A DNA stretch of 11,333 bases from Candidatus Mediterraneibacter stercorigallinarum (GCA_019116185.1 DXCD01000152.1:1-11333); one strand, 5' to 3'; positions 1 to 6,057 are shown, counted from the first letter of the stretch. Notes: generated by a model not told the origin, from the letters alone. Made by a program: numbers and translations.

Positions 1-45
1 CTCCACAAATGCACTCAGAAGACGGACCGGATCATCTGCCGGAAT
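1..45 (-). pseudogene. IS1182-like transposase, downstream piece (continues left of the window)
   Basis: This is the continuation, beyond the inserted IS66-like element, of the frame that starts at 2498. The minus strand encodes DDPVRLLSAFVE, running on in frame from the residues at 2404..2498 once the duplicated 8 bp are counted once. 'IP..DPVRLL' early in the protein is typical of IS1182-like (DUF772) transposases. The rest of the gene is left of the window. This piece has no start of its own and cannot be expressed from the original start. Confidence 0.6.
38..45. repeat. Left copy of 8-bp target site duplication (GCCGGAAT)
   Basis: GCCGGAAT directly abuts the left terminal repeat of the IS66-like element and is repeated exactly at 2404..2411. 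IS66-family elements are known to make 8-bp duplications, so length and position both fit a clean, fairly recent transposition. Confidence 0.95.
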
Positions 46-63
46 GTTACTGTTCACACCCTA
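46..63 (+). repeat. Left terminal inverted repeat of the IS66-like element
   Basis: It begins GTTACTGTTCA, identical over 11 bp to the inverted right end (2393..2403), with scattered matches to 18 bp. It is bordered on the outside by the 8-bp duplication. Confidence 0.9.
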
Positions 64-93
64 TTAATCCGTTATAGTAAAAATGACGAAATT

Positions 94-152
94 AAAAAAA
101 CTTTTTTTCTACTAGAAAAGGCCATTTGTTAATAAATCAATTGGTCTTTTTT
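94..152 (+). terminator. A/T palindrome and terminator-like hairpin in the IS left end
   Basis: At 94..108 an A7-C-T7 palindrome is followed by a hairpin. AAAAGGCCA (116..124) pairs with TGGTCTTTT (142..150) with one G-U pair, and T residues continue to 152. It would stop transcription entering the IS from the left; such barriers are common in IS ends and limit transposase expression from outside promoters. The minus strand also has a short T run after the stem, so it may work both ways. Confidence 0.5.
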
Positions 153-156
153 GCTG

Positions 157-165
157 TGTGGATAA
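157..165 (-). promoter_or_regulatory. Perfect DnaA-box sequence in the IS left end
   Basis: TGTGGATAA is the exact complement of the consensus DnaA box TTATCCACA. A second exact copy in the opposite orientation lies at 280..288, and both sit in the non-coding left end of the IS. Binding by DnaA is inferred, not shown. Confidence 0.45.
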
Positions 166-279
166 CTTACCCCCAAAATGTTCTGAATGCCCTTTTATTG
201 AGGTAAAGCCTCTCTCTCTTCTCTGTTTTCACGCTCTTTTCTGTCTTTGATGAAGAGCTTTTTTCTTGTCATTTTGACT

Positions 280-288
280 TTATCCACA
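280..288 (+). promoter_or_regulatory. Second perfect DnaA-box sequence in the IS left end
   Basis: TTATCCACA lies about 35 bp upstream of the probable -10 element of the IS promoter, inverted relative to the copy at 157..165. DnaA bound here could affect transposase transcription or link transposition to replication. A DnaA box in the outer end of IS50/Tn5 is a known precedent. Confidence 0.45.
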
Positions 289-322
289 TATAGGCAAATT
301 CGCTTTTCTACGCTGATTCCGC

Positions 323-328
323 TATAAT
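323..328 (+). promoter_or_regulatory. Probable -10 element of the IS transposase operon
   Basis: TATAAT lies 40 bp upstream of the first IS ORF. No good -35 hexamer is seen at 16-18 bp spacing (best TTCGCT at 299..304), so the promoter is probably weak, as is usual for transposase genes. An AGGAGA ribosome binding site follows at about 352..357. Confidence 0.5.
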
Positions 329-368
329 ATAACCATGAATTCAATCGTAGCAGGAGATTTTTGAAAAG

Positions 369-638
369 ATGGATCGATATGAAGAATTAATCCGTACATT
401 AAAAGAGGAATGCACTGCCCTGGAACAAAGATGCATGGCTCAGGACGATATGCTGCAGATCCAGGAAAAACAGATCCAGGTACAGGAGGACTTGATCCAG
501 GATCTAAAGAAAGAGAACCGTGAACTTCTGAAAAAGGGAAAAGAAATGGCACGGGAATGTGATCTGCTGGAAAAGATCTGTAAGGAACAGGAAGAGATTC
601 TGAATACCATTTTGGGAGATATAGAAAAGAAACGATAG
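369..638 (+). CDS. Small coiled-coil protein of the IS66-like element
   Basis: This 89-residue protein is almost entirely charged and Glu/Lys/Gln-rich, with a heptad-like pattern from about residue 5 to 85, so it is predicted to be one long coiled coil. It includes a Gln-rich repeat around residues 30-45 (IQEKQIQVQEDLI). It lies 13 bp upstream of the transposase gene in the same orientation, inside the IS ends, so it is co-transcribed and belongs to the element. An AGGAGA motif sits 11 bases before the ATG, slightly far. It does not look like IS66 TnpA or TnpB. It may pair with the coiled-coil N-terminus of the transposase as a partner or regulator; this is inference and I do not recognise a named family. 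Confidence 0.75.
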   Translation: MDRYEELIRTLKEECTALEQRCMAQDDMLQIQEKQIQVQEDLIQDLKKENRELLKKGKEMARECDLLEKICKEQEEILNTILGDIEKKR

Positions 639-651
639 AACAGGGGTTTTT

Positions 652-2328
652 ATGAAGGTTAGTTTTGAGTATGCCACACAGCTTCAGTATGAAAACAAAG
701 CGCTCCGGGAACGGATCCGGCTGCTGGAATCCGGCGCGGCAATGCTCCGTCTGCGGAAAGAATACGAGCGACTGCTGGAAGAGAAAGATCGGGAAATCCG
801 CCAGCTGAAAGCCAAACTGGAAGAAGCCATCCGACAGTCTGTTCGGAACAGGGAGAACTGGTTCCAGGTCTATGAAGACATGGAAAAAGAAACAAAGAAA
901 ATAAGCAGAAGAAAAGAATCAGAGATCCGGGCACTGCGGAAGATGCTTCGGGAAACAACTGACTCCCGTGATCAGTGGAAAGAAAAATATCTGGAACAGC
1001 TCCATCTGAGATATGACGCAGAAACCGCTCTGGAGGAAGAAAAGGGAAAGAACCTGAAATTGAGGGCCCAGCTGAACCGCGATTATGAGAATTCATCCAT
1101 TCCATCTTCCAAAACAATCCGTCATAAAAAGATTGCGAACAACCGGGAAAAAAGCGGAAGGAAGCCAGGGGGACAGACCGGGCATAAAGGGCACTGCAGA
1201 AAACGTCAGACACCGACTGTGCCACCGATCTGCCTTCTGCCTCCACAGGAAGTACTGGATGATCCTGATTTTAAAAAGACAAAAAAAACGATCATAAAGC
1301 AGCTGGTCAACATCCGGCTTATGCTTGATGTCCGGGAATATCATGCAGACGTATACCGTAATTCCAAGACCGGAGAACTGGCACATGCACCGTTCCCAGC
1401 GGGAGTGGTCAATGATGTGAATTACGGCGGGAGTGTCCGGGCATTTCTTTTTCTGCTGAATAATGAATGCTGCACTTCCATCGATAAAAGCAGGAAATTC
1501 CTGTGTGATCTGACTGAGGGAAAACTGAATATCTCAAAGGGTATGGTCAGCAGCCTGTGCCAGGAGTTTGCTGCAAAAACAGAGCAGGAACGGAAAAAAC
1601 TTTTTGCAGAAATGCTTCTTTCCCCAGTCATGCATACGGACTGTACCAATGCAAAAGTAAATGGAAAACCTATGTATGTTTTTGTATGTGCGACTCCGGA
1701 CGGGAAAACGCTGTATTTTGCCCGTGACAGGAAAGGGCACGAAGGGGTAAAAGGGACAGTAACAGAGGATTACCAGGGGATCCTCGTACATGACCATGAG
1801 AGCACGTTTTATCAATATCAGACAGGACATCAGGAATGTCTTGCCCATATCCTGAGATACCTCAAGGACAGCATCCAGAACGAGCAGGACCGTACGTGGA
1901 ACAGAGAAATGCGGATCCTGATCCAGGAAATGATTCATTACCGGAACGGGCTTTCCCCGGAAGATGAGCCGGATAGTGAAAAAATAGCAGGATTTGAAAC
2001 GCGCTACAGGGAAATCCTGCACAAAGCGGAGGAAGAATATAAGGATGTGCCTCCGAATGAGTATTATAAAGAGGGATATAATCTATACCGGCGAATGGAA
2101 AAATATATGGAGAACCACTTACTATTCCTTCACGATCACAGAGTTCCCGCTACGAACAATGAAGCGGAACGGCTTCTTCGGAGCTATAAAAGGAAACAAC
2201 AGCAGGCTGTGTCATTTCGGAGTCAGGAAAGCATCGATTCCCTGTGCAAATGTATGAGCGTGCTTGTTATGATGCGCCAAAAAGAGGAACAGAATTTATT
2301 TGAAAAGATCTCGCAGATTTTTGGATAA
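652..2328 (+). CDS. IS66-family-like DDE transposase
   Basis: This 558-residue transposase cuts and joins the element's ends. Residues 1-150 form a long charged coiled coil. A basic linker follows (about 150-185, with GRKPGGQTGHKGH, a signature region of IS66 transposases), then the RNase H-like catalytic domain. The likely catalytic triad is D330 in HTDCTNAKVNG, D381 in VHDHEST and E506 in NNEAERLLR. The C-terminal SFRSQESIDSLCK segment fits the family. An AGGGG ribosome binding site precedes the ATG by 5 bases. The frame is uninterrupted with all key residues present, and the element has intact ends, so it may be active. The N-terminal coiled coil is longer than in typical IS66 TnpC, where a short leucine zipper is usual. 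Confidence 0.93.
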   Translation: MKVSFEYATQLQYENKALRERIRLLESGAAMLRLRKEYERLLEEKDREIRQLKAKLEEAIRQSVRNRENWFQVYEDMEKETKKISRRKESEIRALRKMLRETTDSRDQWKEKYLEQLHLRYDAETALEEEKGKNLKLRAQLNRDYENSSIPSSKTIRHKKIANNREKSGRKPGGQTGHKGHCRKRQTPTVPPICLLPPQEVLDDPDFKKTKKTIIKQLVNIRLMLDVREYHADVYRNSKTGELAHAPFPAGVVNDVNYGGSVRAFLFLLNNECCTSIDKSRKFLCDLTEGKLNISKGMVSSLCQEFAAKTEQERKKLFAEMLLSPVMHTDCTNAKVNGKPMYVFVCATPDGKTLYFARDRKGHEGVKGTVTEDYQGILVHDHESTFYQYQTGHQECLAHILRYLKDSIQNEQDRTWNREMRILIQEMIHYRNGLSPEDEPDSEKIAGFETRYREILHKAEEEYKDVPPNEYYKEGYNLYRRMEKYMENHLLFLHDHRVPATNNEAERLLRSYKRKQQQAVSFRSQESIDSLCKCMSVLVMMRQKEEQNLFEKISQIFG

Positions 2329-2374
2329 GAAAACCGATGGCTTTGACTGAGAATAGTCTAAACCATCGGTTTTC
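2329..2374 (+). terminator. Hairpin terminator after the IS66-like transposase
   Basis: GAAAACCGATGG (2329..2340) and CCATCGGTTTTC (2363..2374) form a perfect 12-bp stem. The 22-nt loop can fold further through GACT/AGTC. The T run lies inside the 3' arm. It begins right after the transposase stop codon, so it ends the IS mRNA, and it could equally block reading from the right. Confidence 0.75.
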
Positions 2375-2385
2375 CTAATTCAAGT

Positions 2386-2403
2386 TATGCTCTGAACAGT
2401 AAC
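2386..2403 (-). repeat. Right terminal inverted repeat of the IS66-like element
   Basis: The plus strand ends TGAACAGTAAC at 2393..2403, the exact complement of the 11 bases at the left end. It is followed immediately by the 8-bp duplication. Confidence 0.9.
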
Positions 2404-2411
2404 GCCGGAAT
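2404..2411. repeat. Right copy of 8-bp target site duplication (GCCGGAAT)
   Basis: Identical to 38..45 and directly adjacent to the right terminal repeat. It also encodes part of the interrupted transposase reading frame. Confidence 0.95.
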
Positions 2412-2441
2412 CAAAATTTCCACATCCAGCGGAAGTTTGAT

Positions 2442-2470
2442 TTGATAGTACAGAGAAGATAAGGTATAAT
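2442..2470 (+). promoter_or_regulatory. Near-consensus sigma-A promoter antisense to the broken transposase gene
   Basis: TTGATA (2442..2447), a 17-bp spacer and TATAAT (2465..2470) point rightward. Initiation is expected near 2477. There is no plus-strand gene downstream before 2614, where the convergent TetR gene ends. It lies inside the 5' coding region of the transposase, on the opposite strand. Confidence 0.5.
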
Positions 2471-2483
2471 CTTTCTGTAGGAT

Positions 2484-2505
2484 TTTATTTATTCGCATAA
2501 ATAAA
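2484..2505. repeat. 9-bp inverted repeat over the transposase start codon
   Basis: TTTATTTAT, loop TCGC, then ATAAATAAA. It is perfectly complementary and spans the ATG of the interrupted transposase. In RNA it could hide the start codon, or serve as the paired stem-loop of the candidate antisense RNA. Confidence 0.5.
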
Positions 2506-2514
2506 TTTTACACC

Positions 2515-2545
2515 AAGAGCCAGGCCTTGCACAGACCTGGCTCTT
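2515..2545 (+). terminator. GC-rich hairpin upstream of the IS1182-like transposase
   Basis: AAGAGCCAGG (2515..2524) and CCTGGCTCTT (2536..2545) form a perfect 10-bp stem with an 11-nt loop. On the plus strand it is followed by ATTCTCT, a weak U-rich tail. On the minus strand no T run follows. It may end the antisense transcript and, as structure in the transposase mRNA leader, reduce translation of read-through transcripts. Confidence 0.5.
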
Positions 2546-2554
2546 ATTCTCTGC

Positions 2555-2592
2555 AAAAAAGTGCTGCCGCACTAATTATTTAGTGCGACAGC
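2555..2592 (-). terminator. Terminator of the TetR gene, probably also the right end of the IS1182-like element
   Basis: On the minus strand GCTGTCGCACTAA pairs with TTAGTGCGGCAGC (13 bp with one G-U pair, ATAA loop; 2563..2592), and a run of six T residues follows shortly after. It is the first strong rho-independent signal after the TetR stop codon. The GGGGCTGTCGCAC sequence also looks like an IS1182-type end, so the mobile element may have supplied this terminator. Confidence 0.7.
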
Positions 2593-2613
2593 CCCTCTTC
2601 ATTTACAATATTC

Positions 2614-3156
2614 TCAATCATGTTTTCCCGGAAACATCTTTCCCGTGATGATCTTTTCCATCTGTATGACCAGCTTTTCCTCATTCAGGTTTGGTTTTTC
2701 CATATACTGCAGCAGGACTCCCACCATTCCGCAGGCATAAAACCTCAGCATCACTTCCAGATCATCCACGCTCAGGTCAAGCTCCGGAACCTTACTGCGC
2801 GCTATCTGCGCCAGATATACGGTTACCGCCTCGACAAGCATCCCCTCGATCTGAACCCAGCGGCGGGAATAGAGCAACCGCTCGAATTTTTTCCTGTTCT
2901 GCCGCACAAACGCGACATAAGTGGTCAGTGCTCCCAAACGGTCTTCTTCATTCAGGCTCTTCTGCACCAGCTCCTGCGTGGCACGTCGGAACGTCCACTC
3001 CAGCACATCCATAATATCTTTAAAGTGATAATAAAATGTCTGCCTTGAGATATGGCATTCCGCGATCAGCTTTGTCACCGTAATTTTATCTATGTCTTCC
3101 TTATCCAGCATCTGGGAAAAGGTATCTGCAATCACTGCTTTCATGTCTTCTCTCAT
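2614..3156 (-). CDS. TetR/AcrR-family transcriptional regulator
   Basis: This 180-residue protein is slightly short for the family (usually 190-220). A helix-turn-helix lies at residues 25-46: ITVTKLIAECHISRQTFYYHF is the classic TetR recognition segment ('R.TFYYHF'). Residues 50-180 form the helical ligand-binding and dimer domain, with no recognised effector motif. An AGAGGTG ribosome binding site sits 5 bases before the ATG at 3156. It is the last gene of the minus-strand cluster, but it has its own promoter in the 64-bp gap after the hydrolase gene and its own terminator. By position it may control the upstream transporter-hydrolase operon; no shared operator was seen at the two promoters, so this is inference. 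The C-terminal form resembles DhaS-like regulators of Firmicutes, which is uncertain. Confidence 0.9.
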   Translation of the reverse strand: MREDMKAVIADTFSQMLDKEDIDKITVTKLIAECHISRQTFYYHFKDIMDVLEWTFRRATQELVQKSLNEEDRLGALTTYVAFVRQNRKKFERLLYSRRWVQIEGMLVEAVTVYLAQIARSKVPELDLSVDDLEVMLRFYACGMVGVLLQYMEKPNLNEEKLVIQMEKIITGKMFPGKHD

Positions 3157-3184
3157 ATAAACACCTCTTCTGTGATGCTATTTT

Positions 3185-3213
3185 ATTATACCTTTTCCAA
3201 AGAAACAAGTAAA
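3185..3213 (-). promoter_or_regulatory. Promoter of the TetR-family gene
   Basis: On the minus strand a TTTACT -35 element (3208..3213), a 17-bp spacer and a TATAAT -10 element (3185..3190) lie between the hydrolase stop codon and the TetR start. The expected start of transcription near 3178 gives a leader of about 22 nt holding the ribosome binding site. Confidence 0.65.
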
Positions 3214-3220
3214 AAATTTA

Positions 3221-4216
3221 TCATTTTGCAAGCCAGATCGGGTTACTCCATGCAGTTTTTCCGTTCTTGTCCGTACATTTTACCCGAACATAAGTCTCAT
3301 GACCCTTCAGTTCGTATTCTCCGTGCTCAATCGTATCGTCATAAGATCCGCACACTCTGGAAATACCGTCATTTATATCATTTCCAGCAACAAAGTCAAT
3401 CCTGTAGACCGGACTGCAGTCAACGTAGGCCACATTGTCTCTGATTCCCCAGTCACGGATCTCCGGTCCCGATGATGAATAATAATTTCCTGCCAGCATA
3501 TTCTGTACAATATCTTCATGCGTCAGCCTCTCTGCTTTGACCACGATGTAGCCTCCGCATGCGTCATCGAAATTTCCTTCATTATGATTGTCGTCCGATG
3601 CAAAAGCAAAAATTTTCTTTCCTTCTCTTAACATCACATCGAAATATGTTTCATCATATCCGGTATTACTTTCATTAACTGTATTATAGTTATAAATCTC
3701 AAGTGCCCAGATTCCTTCTGTATTTATAAATTCCTCTTCTCTCACTCTCGACCATATCGGATGATTGTATGTAGCTACCATACCGTGCTGTATCATTTCA
3801 TCCGCCAGTTTCTGGGCAGCCGCAGCCCCGTCCCATTGTCCGTAATATTTATGCACCGGATGGATCTCATTGTGCTGATACAATGGAAGGACCGCATTTC
3901 TCTGCATCTCCTCTGTGCCGAGAATGCCATGAATGTGATGTACTTTTTTTCTTCTCCCGGAAACCTCATCATAATAAAGGATTGCGGACGCCTCAAGCCC
4001 CGGCAGGATAATGAAGTCATCACAGTCAAATTCCGCTCTGTAATCCGTATACTTATCATGTTCGGAAAAGCACAGAAAGTTGTATCCATGCTCTTTAAAA
4101 AGCTTTACAGACTGTTCAGGGGTAAGCATTCCATCAGAATTCACCGTATGGCTGTGAAGATTCCCCTTGTACCAGTTTCCTTTTTCCGAAAATCCGCGTA
4201 TTGTAATTTTATCCAC
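3221..4216 (-). CDS. PHP-domain metallohydrolase, CehA/McbA-like
   Basis: This 331-residue protein has no signal peptide and is predicted cytoplasmic. PHP metal-binding motifs appear in order: H21 and H23 in NLHSHTVNSDG (with D28), E52-H53-D54 in SEHDKY, E75 in GLEAS, H96 in HHIHGIL, H152 in NHP, and D208/H211 in SDDNH. The opening 'NWYKGNLHSHT.NSDG' and a C-terminal beta-rich tail (about 250-331, ending with the 'VRVKCTDKNGKTAWSNPIW' type) match CehA/McbA-like hydrolases. That group includes carbamate-ester hydrolases, and related PHP enzymes cleave phosphoesters. It starts with GTG at 4216, preceded by a strong AAGGAGG, 24 bp after the ABC ATPase gene, so it is translationally linked to the transporter. 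It probably cleaves the imported compound or a product of it. The bond cleaved is not evident. Confidence 0.88.
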   Translation of the reverse strand: MDKITIRGFSEKGNWYKGNLHSHTVNSDGMLTPEQSVKLFKEHGYNFLCFSEHDKYTDYRAEFDCDDFIILPGLEASAILYYDEVSGRRKKVHHIHGILGTEEMQRNAVLPLYQHNEIHPVHKYYGQWDGAAAAQKLADEMIQHGMVATYNHPIWSRVREEEFINTEGIWALEIYNYNTVNESNTGYDETYFDVMLREGKKIFAFASDDNHNEGNFDDACGGYIVVKAERLTHEDIVQNMLAGNYYSSSGPEIRDWGIRDNVAYVDCSPVYRIDFVAGNDINDGISRVCGSYDDTIEHGEYELKGHETYVRVKCTDKNGKTAWSNPIWLAK

Positions 4217-4240
4217 TTTTTTCCTCCTTGCCGCCCGGTC

Positions 4241-5245
4241 TTAAAGCCGCACACAGTTATGATCGGCCACTCCTACATTGATCTTCTCACCCACATTAAA
4301 CATAGACATACTCCGGAACAGCACGTCTGCATACACTTCCACGCCATTGATATCAATATGGTAGCGGAGCACATTTCCTCTTGGCACATAGTCAATGATC
4401 GTTCCGTTCATACGGTAATCTTCCGTCGTGATCGTATCCTTGGACAGCAGGAAAGTCTCAGGACGGATTGCAAACTGTCCGCTGTTCCATTTCTTTCCTG
4501 TAATTGCTTCCATGGCATTCGCATCCAGAATATTATAATTTCCGATGAATCCTGCCGCAAAAGTCGTCTCCGGTTTTGTATAAACTTCTACAGGACTGCC
4601 CGACTGTTCAATAACGCCGTCATGGAACAGGTGTATCACATCAGACATTACCATTGCCTCATCCTGATCATGGGTTACGAACACAGACGTCAGACCAAGA
4701 TCTTTGTGTATTCTCCGAATGCTCGTCTGAAGAGATTTTCTCAGTTTCGCATCAATAGCACTCAGAGGTTCATCCAGAAGCAGCACTTTCGGCTGCATCA
4801 CAATTCCTCTCGCAAGAGCGACCCTCTGTTGCTGTCCTCCGGAAAGATTTCCCGGGTACTCTTTTTCTTTTCCTTTTAACTCTACCATATCAATGGCATC
4901 TCTTACACGTCTTCCAATCTCATCTGACGGAAGTTTCTGAAGTTTTAATCCGAAAGAAAGATTCTCTTCTACCGTCATATTCGGGAAAAGGCTGTACTGC
5001 TGGAACACCATTCCGATATTACGGTCCTTTGGATCTTTGTTTGTAATATCCTCACCGTCCAGCAGTATCTGTCCCCCTGAGATCTGCTCAAGTCCTGCGA
5101 GACAGCGGAGCAGCGTACTCTTTCCACATCCGGAAGGGCCCAGAAGTGTAACAAAATCACCTTTCTGGATTTCCAGATTGATTCCCTTTAACACATGATT
5201 ATCACCATAAAATTTATCGATATTTTTAAATTCAATATAAGCCAT
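4241..5245 (-). CDS. ABC transporter ATP-binding protein (PotA/PhnT-like)
   Basis: This 334-residue ATPase powers the importer. Motifs: Walker A GPSGCGKST (36-44), Q-loop FQQYSLFP (81-88), signature LSGGQ (134-138), Walker B VLLLDEP (154-160), D-loop SAID (162-165) and the switch histidine H192. Residues from about 245 form a TOBE-like C-terminal domain, as in PotA, PhnT and iron/maltose importers. MAYIEF at 5245 is chosen as the start because AAAGGAC lies just upstream, within the end of the preceding permease gene, and the family begins at this point. An upstream ATG at 5299 would overlap the permease by 49 bases and add 18 unrelated residues. Five bases separate it from the permease stop. 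Confidence 0.93.
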   Translation of the reverse strand: MAYIEFKNIDKFYGDNHVLKGINLEIQKGDFVTLLGPSGCGKSTLLRCLAGLEQISGGQILLDGEDITNKDPKDRNIGMVFQQYSLFPNMTVEENLSFGLKLQKLPSDEIGRRVRDAIDMVELKGKEKEYPGNLSGGQQQRVALARGIVMQPKVLLLDEPLSAIDAKLRKSLQTSIRRIHKDLGLTSVFVTHDQDEAMVMSDVIHLFHDGVIEQSGSPVEVYTKPETTFAAGFIGNYNILDANAMEAITGKKWNSGQFAIRPETFLLSKDTITTEDYRMNGTIIDYVPRGNVLRYHIDINGVEVYADVLFRSMSMFNVGEKINVGVADHNCVRL

Positions 5246-5250
5246 TTTCT

Positions 5251-6057
5251 TTATCTGTCCTTTCTGTCTTTGCCCTTCGACTGCAGGAAAAATGCACAAG
5301 CCGAAATGATCAGAGTTACGAGGAAAAGTATAACGATCACGGCGCAGGTCCTCTGCCCGGATTTTTTCATTACATCATATAAATACATCTGTGCTGTCAT
5401 AAACTGTCCGCCCGCCAGTGTATTAATGATAACGAAATCACCAAATACAATTGCCATCGCCAGCATGGCTGAAATTGTGACACCGCTCATAATATTCGGA
5501 ATAACGACGCGGAAGAATGCGTAAAACTTGCTCGCTCCCAGCATCTGCGCCGCCTCGATAAGCCTTGGCGCCCCGACACCGTTCAGATTATTTCTGATTC
5601 CCTGATATACATAGGGAAGGATTACAACCATATAAGTCGCAACAAGCATGAACATTCTGTCTCCGAAAGGTTCCGGCGCACTGCTGTAAAGCGACAGAAC
5701 GCAGATTGGAAGGATGACGCCCTGGATTGCATACGGAATCGTACACAGAATCTGAATCATTTTATCCCATTCCGGATGGTAGACAACTACCACATACATC
5801 GCCAGCAGTACAAACACTGTACACAGCACGATCGGAACAATAGAAATAATAACCGTACGCCCGACTGCTTTCCAGAACAGAGGATCAGTAAACAGCTCTG
5901 TATAAGCTCCCAGAGTAAAACCTGTCGGCATCACGTCGATCCACTCCTGAAAAAGGGAGTAAATCAGCGTCATTACCAGTGGGAGAAGCAGATACACTAT
6001 AATTACAATAATCGCAATCTTTGATCCTGCATTGCGTTTCTTTTTTTCTGTATTCAT
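5251..6057 (-). CDS. ABC transporter permease, second subunit (PotC/PhnV-like)
   Basis: This 268-residue integral membrane protein has about six hydrophobic segments (near 14-35, 67-92, 105-125, 135-152, 190-215 and 235-260). The cytoplasmic EAA loop is clear: E168-A-A followed by G174 in LIEAAQMLGASKFYAFFRVV, ending in the IP motif. This loop docks onto the ATPase. The start codon shares one base with the stop of the first permease gene (TGATG), so translation is coupled; GGGGGGAG is the ribosome binding site. It belongs to the spermidine/putrescine/2-aminoethylphosphonate permease superfamily. Sequence alone does not choose the substrate. Confidence 0.92.
   Translation of the reverse strand: MNTEKKKRNAGSKIAIIVIIVYLLLPLVMTLIYSLFQEWIDVMPTGFTLGAYTELFTDPLFWKAVGRTVIISIVPIVLCTVFVLLAMYVVVVYHPEWDKMIQILCTIPYAIQGVILPICVLSLYSSAPEPFGDRMFMLVATYMVVILPYVYQGIRNNLNGVGAPRLIEAAQMLGASKFYAFFRVVIPNIMSGVTISAMLAMAIVFGDFVIINTLAGGQFMTAQMYLYDVMKKSGQRTCAVIVILFLVTLIISACAFFLQSKGKDRKDR

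Larger units (their letters stand above)
46..2403 (+). mobile_element. Complete IS66-family-like insertion sequence, 2,358 bp
   Basis: Both ends are visible. The left end reads GTTACTGTTCA inward from 46, and the right end gives the same 11 bases inward on the minus strand from 2403. About 15 of the first 18 positions match. Perfect 8-bp duplications flank it. Inside are an 89-aa coiled-coil ORF and a 558-aa DDE transposase, both intact. About 320 bp of non-coding left end precede the genes and hold a terminator-like hairpin, two perfect DnaA boxes and a promoter. Unlike classical IS66, it has no TnpB-like ORF (IS66 Orf2), and its ends start GTTAC rather than the usual GTAA, so it is a divergent member. 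Confidence 0.93.
2404..2498 (-). pseudogene. IS1182-like transposase, 5' piece interrupted by the IS66-like element
   Basis: From an ATG at 2498 the minus strand reads MRINKILQKDY, then KLPLDVEILIP, and is cut after 31 codons plus 2 bases. The frame resumes exactly at 37..1 when the IS66-like element and one duplication copy are removed, giving about 44 residues before the window ends. The '(Q)(I/L)KLPLDVEILIP.DDPVRLL' style is typical of IS1182-like transposase N-termini. No strong ribosome binding site precedes the ATG, so the true start is uncertain. As it stands the gene can only make a short nonsense peptide. Confidence 0.6.
2477..2550 (+). ncRNA. Candidate antisense RNA to the IS1182-like transposase start
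   Basis: A transcript from the promoter at 2442..2470 would run about 75 nt to a 10-bp hairpin with a modest U-rich tail (2515..2550). It would cover the transposase start codon at 2498 and its leader in antisense. It would also contain a 9-bp inverted repeat (2484..2505) that could act as a pairing loop. The arrangement resembles RNA-OUT of IS10, but no homology is claimed. Inferred from promoter plus hairpin only. Confidence 0.35.
1..2595 (-). mobile_element. Remnant of an IS1182-like insertion sequence, split by an IS66-like element
   Basis: Removing 46..2403 plus one copy of the 8-bp duplication joins 2404 directly to 37. This gives one open minus-strand frame that reads like a transposase N-terminus. 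The element probably ends on the right near 2595, where a GGGGCTGTCGCAC-type palindrome resembles the ends of IS1182-like elements as I remember them. The left part lies outside the window, so neither its length nor its other terminal repeat can be checked. Family assignment rests on about 44 residues and the form of the end, so it is moderate. Confidence 0.55.

Noticed and set aside
157..288. DnaA boxes as part of a chromosomal replication origin
   Set aside because: They lie inside a bounded IS, with no dnaA/dnaN genes, no cluster of further boxes and no typical unwinding region.
659..1246. Minus-strand open frame of 195 codons inside the transposase gene
   Set aside because: It is the antisense shadow of the coiled-coil coding region, with a low-complexity Ser/Phe/Pro translation and no ribosome binding site or known motif.
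2620..3048. Plus-strand frame of 142 codons opposite the TetR gene
   Set aside because: It has no independent support, and the opposite strand encodes a clear TetR helix-turn-helix with promoter and terminator.
3761..4879. Plus-strand open frame of 372 codons
   Set aside because: It lies opposite the ATPase and PHP hydrolase genes, which have clear family motifs and ribosome binding sites. Its translation is rich in His, Arg and Ser with no recognisable domain.
5246..5299. Longer start for the ABC ATPase at 5299
   Set aside because: It would overlap the permease gene by 49 bases and add residues not seen in the family. The ATG at 5245 has its own ribosome binding site.
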